NCBI GenBank assembly: GCA_031273485.1 | Contig: JAISRS010000392.1 | Span: 1 to 6,431 of the forward strand | DNA from: Prevotellaceae bacterium | GTDB lineage: Bacteria > Bacteroidota > Bacteroidia > Bacteroidales > UBA932 | Length of the DNA stretch: 6,431 bases | Direction of reading: 5' to 3' | Part shown: positions 1 through 6,431 of the stretch, one piece after another | Position numbering within the stretch: position 1 is the stretch's first letter | Layout of the letters: each line of letters begins with the position of its first letter | Translations under genes and position numbers: made by a program | Notes under the pieces: generated by a model | Seen by the model: the letters and a program-made list of their open reading frames with translations, nothing else | The model's database searches: none | What the model was told of the DNA's origin: nothing

Positions 1-960
1 ATAGGTTGACCATTCGTCGTCAAAGTCAATGCCGTCTAATCCGTAAGTATCTATGGCTATTTGGCACTGTTTTGCATAATTTCGGAGAACGTCGCCTTGC
101 AAGTTGGCAACGCCTGCAAAATCCCAGTTACCCACTACGCCAAGTATTACCTTAATGCCTTTATCCTGCAAGGGCTTAATATACGTGTCGCGATTTCTTA
201 AAATATGGCCAACCGATTCGTTATAGACCAGCGATACTTCTCCTGTGGCGACATCATATTTAATGTTTGCGGCAAAAACAACCGCGATGTCAAAAAATGG
301 GATCCCGCTATCTTTTAATACATAGGCGCCCACATTCAGCATATTTGCATTGGCATTTCCGACTTCCACATAACATAAGGTTTTGACGCCGCCCGGTTTC
401 GCGGTAGAACCCGGTGTAAACACATCGGCTACTTCGATGACATAGTACAGCGTCTTTAAACTTTCCGTTATCTTAACGGTTGCGCTTTCTTTCACTGTTA
501 TCGGCAGCAGGTAGGTGCCATTGCTAAGAGCGCCTTTAGCCAGCGAAACAGTGAGCGGATTGGAAGCTGTTTTCCATTGGCCGACCGACAAAACGCCATT
601 GCCGGCAATTGTTACCTGGTCGGCAGGAAATGCTTTGTAGGCCTTATTATTCGTTTCATTATACGTTTGCACGAGAGTGGTATCTGCCGCCAACGTAGCG
701 CTCACCGTTTCTCCGGTAGCTTTGGAAAGGCCGAAACTTACTTTAAGGTCGATACTGTTGGTAACCTTTACAGGTATTTCCGTCCGGGAAGTGGTTACGT
801 CTTTTAAGTAGCCGAAACTTTCGCCGGACAATATATAGGGTGTTTCATCTACGCTGCCAACAACAATGTTGTCATTGCAGGAAGCGAAAAAAACACCACC
901 AGCTATGAGCATTATGGGAATGATGCTCCACATTCTTTTTTTGGTATTATTCCGTATCAT
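1..960 (-). CDS. GH18 endo-beta-N-acetylglucosaminidase lipoprotein with N-terminal DUF1735 domain (3' end cut by window)
   Basis: The first 320 residues of a protein that continues past position 1. Residues 1-28 form a lipoprotein signal peptide: a basic start (RNNTKKR), a hydrophobic core and a lipobox ending FFASC, with Cys28 as the lipidation site, followed by N-D-N. Residues about 56-178 resemble DUF1735 (BT_3987-like N-terminal domain), a beta-sandwich ending TYLLPITVKE and KTLYYVIEV. The GH18 barrel starts near residue 192 (KTLCYVEVGN). A GH18 strand-3-like motif (VILGVVGNWD) is at 271-280, and the catalytic motif DGIDFDDE is at 309-316, with Glu316 as predicted acid and Asp314 as its helper. 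Family knowledge: such enzymes cut the GlcNAc-beta1,4-GlcNAc core of N-glycans by substrate-assisted catalysis. Specificity for high-mannose glycans is inferred from gene context. ATG at 958-960 is chosen because an in-frame stop (976-978) lies just upstream. Most of the catalytic barrel is outside the window, so intactness cannot be judged. Confidence 0.88.
   Translation of the reverse strand, partial: MIRNNTKKRMWSIIPIMLIAGGVFFASCNDNIVVGSVDETPYILSGESFGYLKDVTTSRTEIPVKVTNSIDLKVSFGLSKATGETVSATLAADTTLVQTYNETNNKAYKAFPADQVTIAGNGVLSVGQWKTASNPLTVSLAKGALSNGTYLLPITVKESATVKITESLKTLYYVIEVADVFTPGSTAKPGGVKTLCYVEVGNANANMLNVGAYVLKDSGIPFFDIAVVFAANIKYDVATGEVSLVYNESVGHILRNRDTYIKPLQDKGIKVILGVVGNWDFAGVANLQGDVLRNYAKQCQIAIDTYGLDGIDFDDEWSTY
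13..36 (-). other. GH18 catalytic motif D-G-x-D-x-D-x-E, intact
   Basis: Codons 309-316 of the GH18 gene read DGIDFDDE. This is the strand-4 signature of family 18, with the catalytic Glu at 13-15 and the neighbouring Asp that orients the substrate acetamido group at 19-21. All three acidic positions and the Gly are present, which supports an active enzyme. The following residue is Trp317. Confidence 0.88.
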
Positions 961-994
961 AGTATTTTTTATAAATCATTAATAATATACATAA
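961..994. other. AT-rich spacer before the GH18 gene
   Basis: This 34-bp spacer is the longest in the operon. Read on the minus strand it is almost entirely A and T and ends in an A-rich run just before the ATG, which fits the AT-rich leaders used for initiation in Bacteroidota instead of a Shine-Dalgarno site. I see no -7 element of the Bacteroides TAnnTTTG type and no GC-rich hairpin, so neither a promoter nor a terminator is called. An in-frame TGA at 976-978 fixes the earliest possible start of the downstream gene. Confidence 0.5.
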
Positions 995-2158
995 TTATTC
1001 GGCAGGCAGTTCTACTGAAATCCATGCGAGCGGATTCTTTGCCTTCCCGTCAAGACCGTTTCCGCTGTAGTCTTTAATGGTGTTTCCACTGCCCTCGTCC
1101 ATTTTCCAGTACGCTATCAGCCCCGGAGTATCGGGTTCGACTTCGTACATACTATCGGCTATTTCCTCTTGTGTCCGTATCACATTCCATATACGCACTT
1201 CACACATGTTACCTTTAAAATCACGCGCATCATCATACGATCGGCCGATGTAGAATTTATCAGTGGTATGGGAACTCAGCTTTTTCCCCAAATCAACACC
1301 TGCGGGGTAAGTAGAACCGGAACCTTCAAATTCTAATTTCCCATTCACATAAAGTTTCCGGTCGCCGGTGGTGGCATCAATGGTAAAGGCAAGGTGTATC
1401 CATTTGTTCAGGCCTATTTCATAGCCCGTCCACGTGTCAAAAAATTGTGCGTCCGTGCGGGTATGTCCTCCTGCGGCGTCCCGAATGCGGATGAGCGCGT
1501 AGCCTTCCACGCCTAAAAAAGTGCTTACGCTATTGCTAAGATCGCGGGGCTTTATCAATCCCTCAAAGGTCGCGTTTGTAAGCCCGTCCATGACATCACT
1601 CTCTTCCATTTTCGGGAATTCAAAATAATTTTCCTCGGTGCTCACTGCCGTAGTAATGGTAGCGCCTTTGCGCAATACATAATAAATCGTTCTTGATCCA
1701 TTGAGTATCGAAACGCCATCGGCGCCTTCCATCGTTACGGGCAGCACGTAATTTACATTCTTCGGCAAGTCCTGTAAATTTTTGAATACGATTGTGATTT
1801 CAGGAGACATTACACGACCGGCAGGAATGACGGTCTGTGTTACCGATAACTCATAATTTGCGGCAGGCAGCGGCTCGGCCTCCATGTAGTTGATATTTTT
1901 ATATGTGTTCACCAATGAAATATCAACCTTGAATGTAACACGAACATCCTTGTCTGAAGGCAAGGCCATCCCTGCTTTAATGGTTCGTTCCAGTTCGGTA
2001 TGTTTTTCTTTCAGCGCCATTTTTTCAGTGTTGCTTACTTTGGCGTTTTCAATATACACCACGTTGTCGAAATTCGATTCCGATTCTCCTACCCTGTTAC
2101 AGGCGTAGAGAACCATTAACGTAAGTGCTGCAATTATTAAAGTAATGTATCGTTTCAT
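995..2158 (-). CDS. DUF1735 and LamG-domain lipoprotein, probable surface glycan-binding protein
   Basis: A complete 387-residue protein. Residues 1-20 form a lipoprotein signal peptide ending VLYAC, with Cys20 lipidated. Residues about 30-165 look like DUF1735: they end in NYVLPVTMEG and RTIYYVLRKG, matching the equivalent strands of the downstream GH18 protein. Residues about 175-385 form a LamG/concanavalin A-like jelly roll, shown by KWIHLAFTID (252-261), LYVNGKL (269-275), FYIGRS (302-307), the GNMCEVRIWN-R-T-EEI stretch (316-332) and LIAYWKMDEGSG (347-358). No catalytic motif is visible. Family knowledge: LamG domains usually bind carbohydrate or protein, and the gene in this position in the B. 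thetaiotaomicron N-glycan locus (BT_3986, from memory) is a surface glycan-binding protein. Binding of N-glycans here is inferred. It starts 7 bp after the stop of the preceding gene, indicating tight cotranscription. The residues after Cys20 (NRVGESES) are less acidic than a typical surface-export signal. Confidence 0.87.
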   Translation of the reverse strand: MKRYITLIIAALTLMVLYACNRVGESESNFDNVVYIENAKVSNTEKMALKEKHTELERTIKAGMALPSDKDVRVTFKVDISLVNTYKNINYMEAEPLPAANYELSVTQTVIPAGRVMSPEITIVFKNLQDLPKNVNYVLPVTMEGADGVSILNGSRTIYYVLRKGATITTAVSTEENYFEFPKMEESDVMDGLTNATFEGLIKPRDLSNSVSTFLGVEGYALIRIRDAAGGHTRTDAQFFDTWTGYEIGLNKWIHLAFTIDATTGDRKLYVNGKLEFEGSGSTYPAGVDLGKKLSSHTTDKFYIGRSYDDARDFKGNMCEVRIWNVIRTQEEIADSMYEVEPDTPGLIAYWKMDEGSGNTIKDYSGNGLDGKAKNPLAWISVELPAE

Positions 2159-2165
2159 GGTTCTA

Positions 2166-3248
2166 TTAATTTTTAGAGGAAGGATTCATTATCTCAATCG
2201 CTTCCCGGGTAAATTTATAATCTTGTTCTGCGTTGTAGTAATCGTCATTTATCCGATAAATGCCTAATCCCGCTTTGGTAAAGAAATCCGGTGTTTTTAC
2301 CCAGTGGGCTATTTCGGTAATGGCGTTTTTGGTGGTACCGTCTGCCGCCGTAATATTTCCGGTGCCGGTATCGGTATTATCGGTGGAGAGTGCGCTTGCG
2401 CAAACAATCAGGTTGCCGGATGGCACGCCTGAAATGGATAATGTTCTTTGTACTGTTTCCGTCAGGATTTGCATATCCGTTATTTTTTCTGTCCGCAGTA
2501 CGATATACCGAAATGCTTGCAGTAGCTCTTTATTGTAAACATTTTGAGGCGCCCCTTCAAAGATAAACAGTTTGCCGGCATGGGCATTCATCACCGTTTG
2601 TAATTTGCCGAACAGGACGTCCTGCAAGGCCTGCATAGCCGGTCGTTCGTCGTCAGGCAAAATATATTTTCCAACAAAATGAATGCTAAGCCCGTCATAT
2701 CCGTATTTATCCAGCAACGAAAGTTGCCGGTCTATAAATTCGGGAAGTTCTGCGGCAAGGTCTATCAATGGTATCGGTACGTATGTGGTACCTGCTGCGT
2801 CAGCGGCTTCCTGCCCGTCTTTATTTTGTTGTTCAATTTCCGCATTGCGGTCTTCGATATCCTGACGGAAAGCTTCGTAGTTGACAGTATAAATGGTTTT
2901 AGTCCCTTTATCCCTGCGAATAGCTTCCATTTCGGCTATTTCAAAACCGGCAAGGTCATCGCCGTGAAGCAGTGTTACAATATCCACTTTGTCGGGCAAT
3001 GCTTCGAGGTGCACCGCACGGCTATTGGGTATTTTCTCCCGGTTATCAAACCAACCGATTACTATCTGGTGGTTCGTTTTTTTATAATTCCGCAGATTTT
3101 CCAGATATTGTTGGTATAACGCGGCATTTTCCGTTTCAATTGACGGATTGTCGATCGTCAAAGACTCCGGCTCCGTCCACTCGCTGCAGGCTGTAAAAAA
3201 ACCTGCAACAGTTAGCGAGAATATTAGTATGATTGTTTTTATTTTCAT
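2166..3248 (-). CDS. Inactive GH18-fold lipoprotein (pseudo-endoglycosidase), probable surface glycan-binding protein
   Basis: A complete 360-residue protein. Residues 1-21 form a lipoprotein signal peptide ending FFTAC, with Cys21 lipidated and followed by S-E-W-T-E-P-E, an acidic tether compatible with surface export. The rest fits a GH18-type TIM barrel: likely strands at QIVIGWFDN (61-69), VDIVTLLHG (88-96), KTIYTVNYE (117-125), YGYDGLSIHF (182-191), KLFIFEGAP and GLGIYRINDD. In the strand-4 motif the acidic positions of D-G-x-D-x-D-x-E are replaced: D185-G-L-S188-I-H190-F-V192. The catalytic Glu and both helper Asp residues are missing, so hydrolysis by the family mechanism is not expected. 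A charged, probably helical insertion (about 125-150) precedes strand 4. Family knowledge: such degenerate GH18 lipoproteins follow SusD in Bacteroidota N-glycan loci (BT_3985, from memory) and are regarded as glycan binders. It lies 26 bp after the SusD gene and 7 bp before the LamG gene. Confidence 0.85.
   Translation of the reverse strand: MKIKTIILIFSLTVAGFFTACSEWTEPESLTIDNPSIETENAALYQQYLENLRNYKKTNHQIVIGWFDNREKIPNSRAVHLEALPDKVDIVTLLHGDDLAGFEIAEMEAIRRDKGTKTIYTVNYEAFRQDIEDRNAEIEQQNKDGQEAADAAGTTYVPIPLIDLAAELPEFIDRQLSLLDKYGYDGLSIHFVGKYILPDDERPAMQALQDVLFGKLQTVMNAHAGKLFIFEGAPQNVYNKELLQAFRYIVLRTEKITDMQILTETVQRTLSISGVPSGNLIVCASALSTDNTDTGTGNITAADGTTKNAITEIAHWVKTPDFFTKAGLGIYRINDDYYNAEQDYKFTREAIEIMNPSSKN
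2673..2696 (-). other. Degenerate GH18 catalytic motif (D-G-L-S-I-H-F-V)
   Basis: Codons 185-192 of the pseudo-GH18 gene align with DGIDFDDE of the active neighbour. The first Asp and Gly are kept, but the second Asp is Ser188, the helper Asp is His190 and the catalytic Glu is Val192 (codon GTT at 2673-2675). Because the reading frame is intact and the flanking YGYDG is well kept, this looks like stable loss of catalysis with retained fold, not a decaying gene. Confidence 0.82.
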
Positions 3249-3250
3249 AA

Positions 3251-3280
3251 TTCTTAGTTCTTAACTTTTAGTTCTTAGTT
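3251..3280. repeat. Short tandem 7-bp-like repeat filling the SusD to pseudo-GH18 spacer
   Basis: The spacer is built from imperfect heptads. On the minus strand, starting at the SusD stop codon, it reads TAA, GAACTAA, AAGTTAA, GAACTAA, GAATT, then ATG. The nonamer TTCTTAGTT occurs at 3251-3259 and again at 3272-3280 on the plus strand, the second copy overlapping the SusD stop. It is A-rich on the coding strand and has stop codons in the heptads, so it may serve as an AT-rich unstructured leader for the next gene. Its origin could be replication slippage. Confidence 0.6.
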
Positions 3281-4837
3281 TTTTTTGTCCCACCATAGTT
3301 TGGTGCCCATATTATCGGGACCGCCGAGTAGTCCAATGGCTGCCCGTACATTGTCGCCGTTTTCGGTGTATTCACGCGATGAAAAGGCAAGCCGTTTTGC
3401 AAACGCTCCCACAGGTACCGCCCCGCCGCTTTTATTTAATACCACCGGCGCTAATTTCGGATACCCCGTACGACGAAATTCCGCCCATGCTTCATTGCCC
3501 AGCGGGAATATGGCAATCCATTTTTGGGTAATAATGCGTTCCAAATTTTCTTCAAAATCGCCGGCGTCATTCCATTTAATTTGCACGGTAGAATAAGGCC
3601 CAAAATTGTTTGCCGCAACCCCCATCGGATCCACATACGCAGCCGGCGTAGCCGTACTGGTAATATAATTGTTCGCAGCAGCAGCAAGGCCATGTTGCTG
3701 GAATGAGAGCGTAATGCCTTGTTCGTAGAGTTCTTTGGCCGTCCCCCCCATATTCCATCCGCGCCAAGCGCCTTCCGCTTTTAAAAACGCTACTTCAGCC
3801 GCATTCATCCACATCAACGGGTCGGTTACCCCTATTTTTGGCAACGAATATATGCAACTACTCGACCTGTCTTCTATACAGATTTTTTGGTTATAATCTG
3901 TTCCTCCACGCAGTCCGGCATATCCACCGCTTGATGACTCGGTAAAATAGACGGCTCTGCGCGGGTCGTCATACCCATTCATGTACGATACAATATCTGC
4001 TCCGGCATCCATATCGGAATAGCTAACGACCTGCTGCTCTATGGGATTTTGCGTTATATTTTTCAATAACGCATTATCGGCGATGGAAGTAATCACGCCT
4101 ATTTCATGCCCCACTGCCTGCTCTGCCACTTGCCGTGCCAAATCAGGTTTTACGTACGACAATCTTATAGCCATGCGTAACTTGAGCGAATTGGCATATT
4201 TCACCCATTTTTCTACCGCCCCCAAATAGACATTGTCATATTTCCCGTTAAAGGCGACCAATGACCTATTTAACGTCAATACGTCAATGACCTCGTCGAG
4301 TTCTTCGAGCATTTTAGTATACACCGCTTCTTGCGAGTCGTACGGTGCGGTGAGTCCGCCAAGGATCCCAATCTTTGCGTACGGAATAGGACCATAGGTA
4401 TCCGTAACCTGATGCATAGCCGCTACTTTGAAAAGAGTGGCAAGGGCAAGGGCTACGGGGTCATCCGTTAGGGTTTGTATTTCAAAATAAGGAGGGAAAA
4501 TTCTGGATATGGCATCGTTGAATCCTACAAGGTTCCAGTTTGCCGGCGGGTTATAAGTTGAAAATTTTGCCGTCCAGTCGTGTTCGCTGGCTGTATAGCC
4601 TGCAAATTCCATCCCTGCAAGCCCTACTTGAAGTTGGTGATAATTGGTTTCCAATGGAACAACCACCCCTTGTAGAGCGATTAATGATGCGCCCACATTG
4701 TAACCGTCGCGCTTCATCTCGTCCTTTGTTACTTCATAAGGGTTTCTGTTAATGTCCTCAAAATTTCCCGTACAAGACTGTACTGCAAAAACGAGGAGTA
4801 TCAAAAAGATTTTATATTGTATTTTATTCTGTTTCAT
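3275..4837 (-). CDS. SusD/RagB-like outer-membrane glycan-binding lipoprotein
   Basis: A complete 520-residue protein, a normal length for the family. Residues 1-22 form a lipoprotein signal peptide ending AVQSC, with Cys22 lipidated. Soon after comes the FEDINRNPYEVT start (26-37) typical of the SusD-like subfamilies (Pfam SusD-like / SusD-like_2). Family landmarks in order: ALATLFKVAAMHQVTDTYGPIPY (131-153), YDSQEAVYTKMLEELDEVID (166-185), the helix EKWVKYANSLKLRMAIRLSY (209-228), the helix AAEVAFLKAEGAWRGW (346-361), and ITQKWIAIFPLGNEAWAEFRRTGYP (436-460). These are the TPR-like helices that pack on the partner porin and hold the glycan. Function: it caps the SusC barrel as a hinged lid and delivers oligosaccharide to it at the cell surface. 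It starts 13 bp after the SusC stop, the usual obligate pairing. The substrate cannot be read from this protein alone. N-glycan is inferred from the downstream GH18 gene. Confidence 0.95.
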   Translation of the reverse strand: MKQNKIQYKIFLILLVFAVQSCTGNFEDINRNPYEVTKDEMKRDGYNVGASLIALQGVVVPLETNYHQLQVGLAGMEFAGYTASEHDWTAKFSTYNPPANWNLVGFNDAISRIFPPYFEIQTLTDDPVALALATLFKVAAMHQVTDTYGPIPYAKIGILGGLTAPYDSQEAVYTKMLEELDEVIDVLTLNRSLVAFNGKYDNVYLGAVEKWVKYANSLKLRMAIRLSYVKPDLARQVAEQAVGHEIGVITSIADNALLKNITQNPIEQQVVSYSDMDAGADIVSYMNGYDDPRRAVYFTESSSGGYAGLRGGTDYNQKICIEDRSSSCIYSLPKIGVTDPLMWMNAAEVAFLKAEGAWRGWNMGGTAKELYEQGITLSFQQHGLAAAANNYITSTATPAAYVDPMGVAANNFGPYSTVQIKWNDAGDFEENLERIITQKWIAIFPLGNEAWAEFRRTGYPKLAPVVLNKSGGAVPVGAFAKRLAFSSREYTENGDNVRAAIGLLGGPDNMGTKLWWDKKN

Positions 4838-4850
4838 TGCTTGTTCAAGT

Positions 4851-6431
4851 TTAAAATTTAACTTTCAGGTTAAACCCAATACTGCGTAAACTGGGCGTCA
4901 TAAAATTGTCTATGCCTTGATAATAGCTTCCTGTTGAAGCTACGGATTCAGGGTCAAACGGCGCTTTGCAGTAAATCATCCACAGGTTGTGGGCGACCAG
5001 CGAAACGGTAATGTCTGCTACGCCTTTCAGTACTTTTCTCGGAAGGGTATATCCGAGGCTGAGTTCCTGCAAGCGGAAGTTGGTAGCGCTATAAGTATAG
5101 TACTGGGGAAGACCTTCGCTTGAGCCAATGGTATTATACCATGTTTCGGCGTTAATCACATCTCCTCCGTTGATGATTACCCCTCCGTTGTCGCGTGCTA
5201 TAGCAGTGGTTTCCGATACGCCATAGAGGTCAAGAGCGGCTTGTGTGGCGGAATATACCACGCCGCCTATCCTGCCCGAGAACATAAACCCAAGATTAAT
5301 ATTATTCCATGAAAAATCATTTCTCCACGAAAGGTTTGCTTTGGGAAATACGCTGCCCAAGAAAATCTCATCCGCTACGTTGGTCTGAATATTTCCACTG
5401 GCATCTACATAGATTTTCCCTTCGCTATCGCGTTTGAGGTCTTGGGTAGAATAAAGATCGCCAAGCGTACCTCCGGGCTTTAGTATGTAGTATGAATATC
5501 CGAGGCCGCCTAAAGCCAGCTTGTCTTTATTGATAATTTCGCCGGTTTCGGGATGAATGGCATTGTGCACCAACTCTTCAATTTTGTTACTGTTCGTACT
5601 CAGGATAAAATTAGTAGCCCATGTAAAACCATGCCACGTGTTGGTATAGCCTAACGCCGCTTCAATACCGGTGTTGCGCACATTGCCTGTTTGCATGTAC
5701 ATGGTAGCGTAGCCTGAGGATACGGATATTTGAGGTTCGAACGTTTGATTAACCGTATTGGTATGGTACCACGAAAAATCCAAATTGAAGTGGTCTAAAA
5801 AACGAGCCGTCAAACCCAATTCCCATGAATACGTACTTTCGGGTTTGAATACCCGTATAGGATAAATGGATTGTGTAGCCCATCCGCTCCATGTATCTTG
5901 ATTCCAAGCATAGGTCAACATGGAGATGTTTCTTGGAATAGGAGTCCCTACTTTCGTAAAAGACGCCCTGAGTTTCAAATATTCTACTTGTCTCGGCAGT
6001 GGAAGTATTTCGGACAGCACGGTCGACAGTCCTACCGAAGGATAAAAAAAGGACGTTGTTTCGGTATTTGCCAAAGCGGATTCCCAGTCGTTGCGTCCGG
6101 TTACGGTGAGGTAGTAGATCCCTTTATAACCCACTTCGGCGCTGGCAAACACGGCTTGCGACTGCGTTCTCCATCCTGCCTGTATCTCTTTTTTCGTGTC
6201 TTTGTCCAATTGCATTACATTAAACACATTGGGAATACCGTCTGAGCGAATGTTTCCGTTGACTGTCAACGCATCTTTCTTGGTGTCGCTGATGCTGGCG
6301 CCAACATTCACTTGCAAAGTAAAATCTTCAAAACGCTTATTAATATTTGCCAGCACATCGGCATATATCTGGCGGTCGTATGAACGGTTAATTTCATAAT
6401 AACCGTTAGGCCCGGCAAAGGTTCCATCGGT
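4851..6431 (-). CDS. SusC/RagA-like TonB-dependent outer-membrane porin, C-terminal half (5' end cut by window)
   Basis: An open frame enters at the window edge and runs 526 codons to a TAA at 4851-4853. The family is usually about 1,000 residues or more, so the signal peptide, carboxypeptidase-like domain, TonB box, plug and early barrel strands lie beyond 6431, together with the operon promoter. What is visible is beta-barrel: alternating aromatic and polar strands such as GIYYLTVTGRNDWESAL and LKLRASFTKVGTPIP, the GGTLGDLYSTQDLKRD loop, LQELSLGYTLPRKVLKG, VAHNLWMIY, and the family-typical PFDPES (4944-4961). It ends PSLRSIGFNLKVKF with a terminal Phe, the outer-membrane insertion signal for the BAM complex. 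Function: it imports oligosaccharides into the periplasm, energised by TonB, with the adjacent SusD lid. There is no frameshift or internal stop in the visible part. An internal GTG at 6354-6356 could be mistaken for a start, but the coding frame clearly continues upstream of it. Confidence 0.95.
   Translation of the reverse strand, partial: TDGTFAGPNGYYEINRSYDRQIYADVLANINKRFEDFTLQVNVGASISDTKKDALTVNGNIRSDGIPNVFNVMQLDKDTKKEIQAGWRTQSQAVFASAEVGYKGIYYLTVTGRNDWESALANTETTSFFYPSVGLSTVLSEILPLPRQVEYLKLRASFTKVGTPIPRNISMLTYAWNQDTWSGWATQSIYPIRVFKPESTYSWELGLTARFLDHFNLDFSWYHTNTVNQTFEPQISVSSGYATMYMQTGNVRNTGIEAALGYTNTWHGFTWATNFILSTNSNKIEELVHNAIHPETGEIINKDKLALGGLGYSYYILKPGGTLGDLYSTQDLKRDSEGKIYVDASGNIQTNVADEIFLGSVFPKANLSWRNDFSWNNINLGFMFSGRIGGVVYSATQAALDLYGVSETTAIARDNGGVIINGGDVINAETWYNTIGSSEGLPQYYTYSATNFRLQELSLGYTLPRKVLKGVADITVSLVAHNLWMIYCKAPFDPESVASTGSYYQGIDNFMTPSLRSIGFNLKVKF

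Noticed and set aside
577..807. A 76-codon plus-strand open frame opposite the GH18 gene
   Set aside because: The minus strand here encodes the DUF1735 domain in a continuous frame with a signal peptide. The plus-strand product shows no domain.
981..999. Inverted repeat AATAAT / ATTATT with a 7-bp loop around the LamG gene stop codon, as a possible terminator
   Set aside because: The stem is only six A-T pairs, too weak for an intrinsic terminator, and such matches are expected by chance in AT-rich spacers. The operon most likely reads through.
2679..3119. A 146-codon plus-strand open frame opposite the pseudo-GH18 gene
   Set aside because: It lies wholly antisense to a well-supported lipoprotein gene, and its translation is Cys/Phe-rich with no recognisable domain. 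It is a shadow frame.
5871..6245. A 124-codon plus-strand open frame opposite SusC
   Set aside because: It is antisense to clear beta-barrel coding sequence, and the translation shows no known domain or signal peptide.
6354..6356. GTG as the start codon of a shorter 501-residue SusC-type gene
   Set aside because: The frame stays open for 25 more codons to the window edge with barrel-like sequence, and a SusC porin needs its plug and signal peptide upstream. The gene is simply cut by the window.
1..6431. CRISPR array, tRNA or rRNA genes, insertion sequence or phage parts
   Set aside because: No regularly spaced repeats, no tRNA-like cloverleaf or rRNA stretch, and no transposase or integrase frame was seen. 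Nearly all of the window is coding for the five PUL genes.

Overview
The window comes from a member of the Bacteroidota, most likely Bacteroidales. It is one stretch of a polysaccharide utilisation locus (PUL). The diagnosis rests on a TonB-dependent SusC-type porin followed directly by a SusD-type lipoprotein, further lipoproteins with Bacteroidota-type lipoboxes, very short AT-rich gene spacers, and no visible Shine-Dalgarno sites. All five genes lie on the minus strand, so transcription runs from the high-coordinate end to the low end. Both outermost genes are cut by the window edges.

In transcription order: (1) the C-terminal half of a SusC-like outer-membrane porin (6431 to 4851); (2) a SusD-like glycan-binding lipoprotein (4837 to 3275); (3) a GH18-fold lipoprotein whose catalytic acidic residues are all replaced, so probably a surface glycan-binding protein (3248 to 2166); (4) a lipoprotein with a DUF1735 (BT_3987-like N-terminal) domain and a C-terminal LamG/concanavalin-like domain, probably a second surface glycan-binding protein (2158 to 995); (5) the first 320 residues of a lipoprotein with a DUF1735 domain and a GH18 domain carrying an intact catalytic motif, read as an endo-beta-N-acetylglucosaminidase (960 to 1). 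The spacers are 13, 26, 7 and 34 bp. No terminator or clear promoter separates the genes, so they look like one operon whose promoter lies beyond position 6431.

From memory, this gene order and domain content match the Bacteroides thetaiotaomicron high-mannose N-glycan locus (BT_3983 to BT_3987). The inferred division of labour is as follows: the surface GH18 enzyme cuts between the two core GlcNAc residues of N-glycans on glycoproteins, the pseudo-GH18 and DUF1735-LamG lipoproteins hold substrate at the cell surface, and the SusC/SusD pair imports the released glycan. Periplasmic mannosidases such as GH92 would be expected downstream of position 1 but are not in the window. The locus type is therefore known rather than new. 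The points most worth a second look are the paired active and inactive GH18 proteins, the DUF1735 module shared by two neighbouring genes, and a small tandem repeat that fills one spacer.
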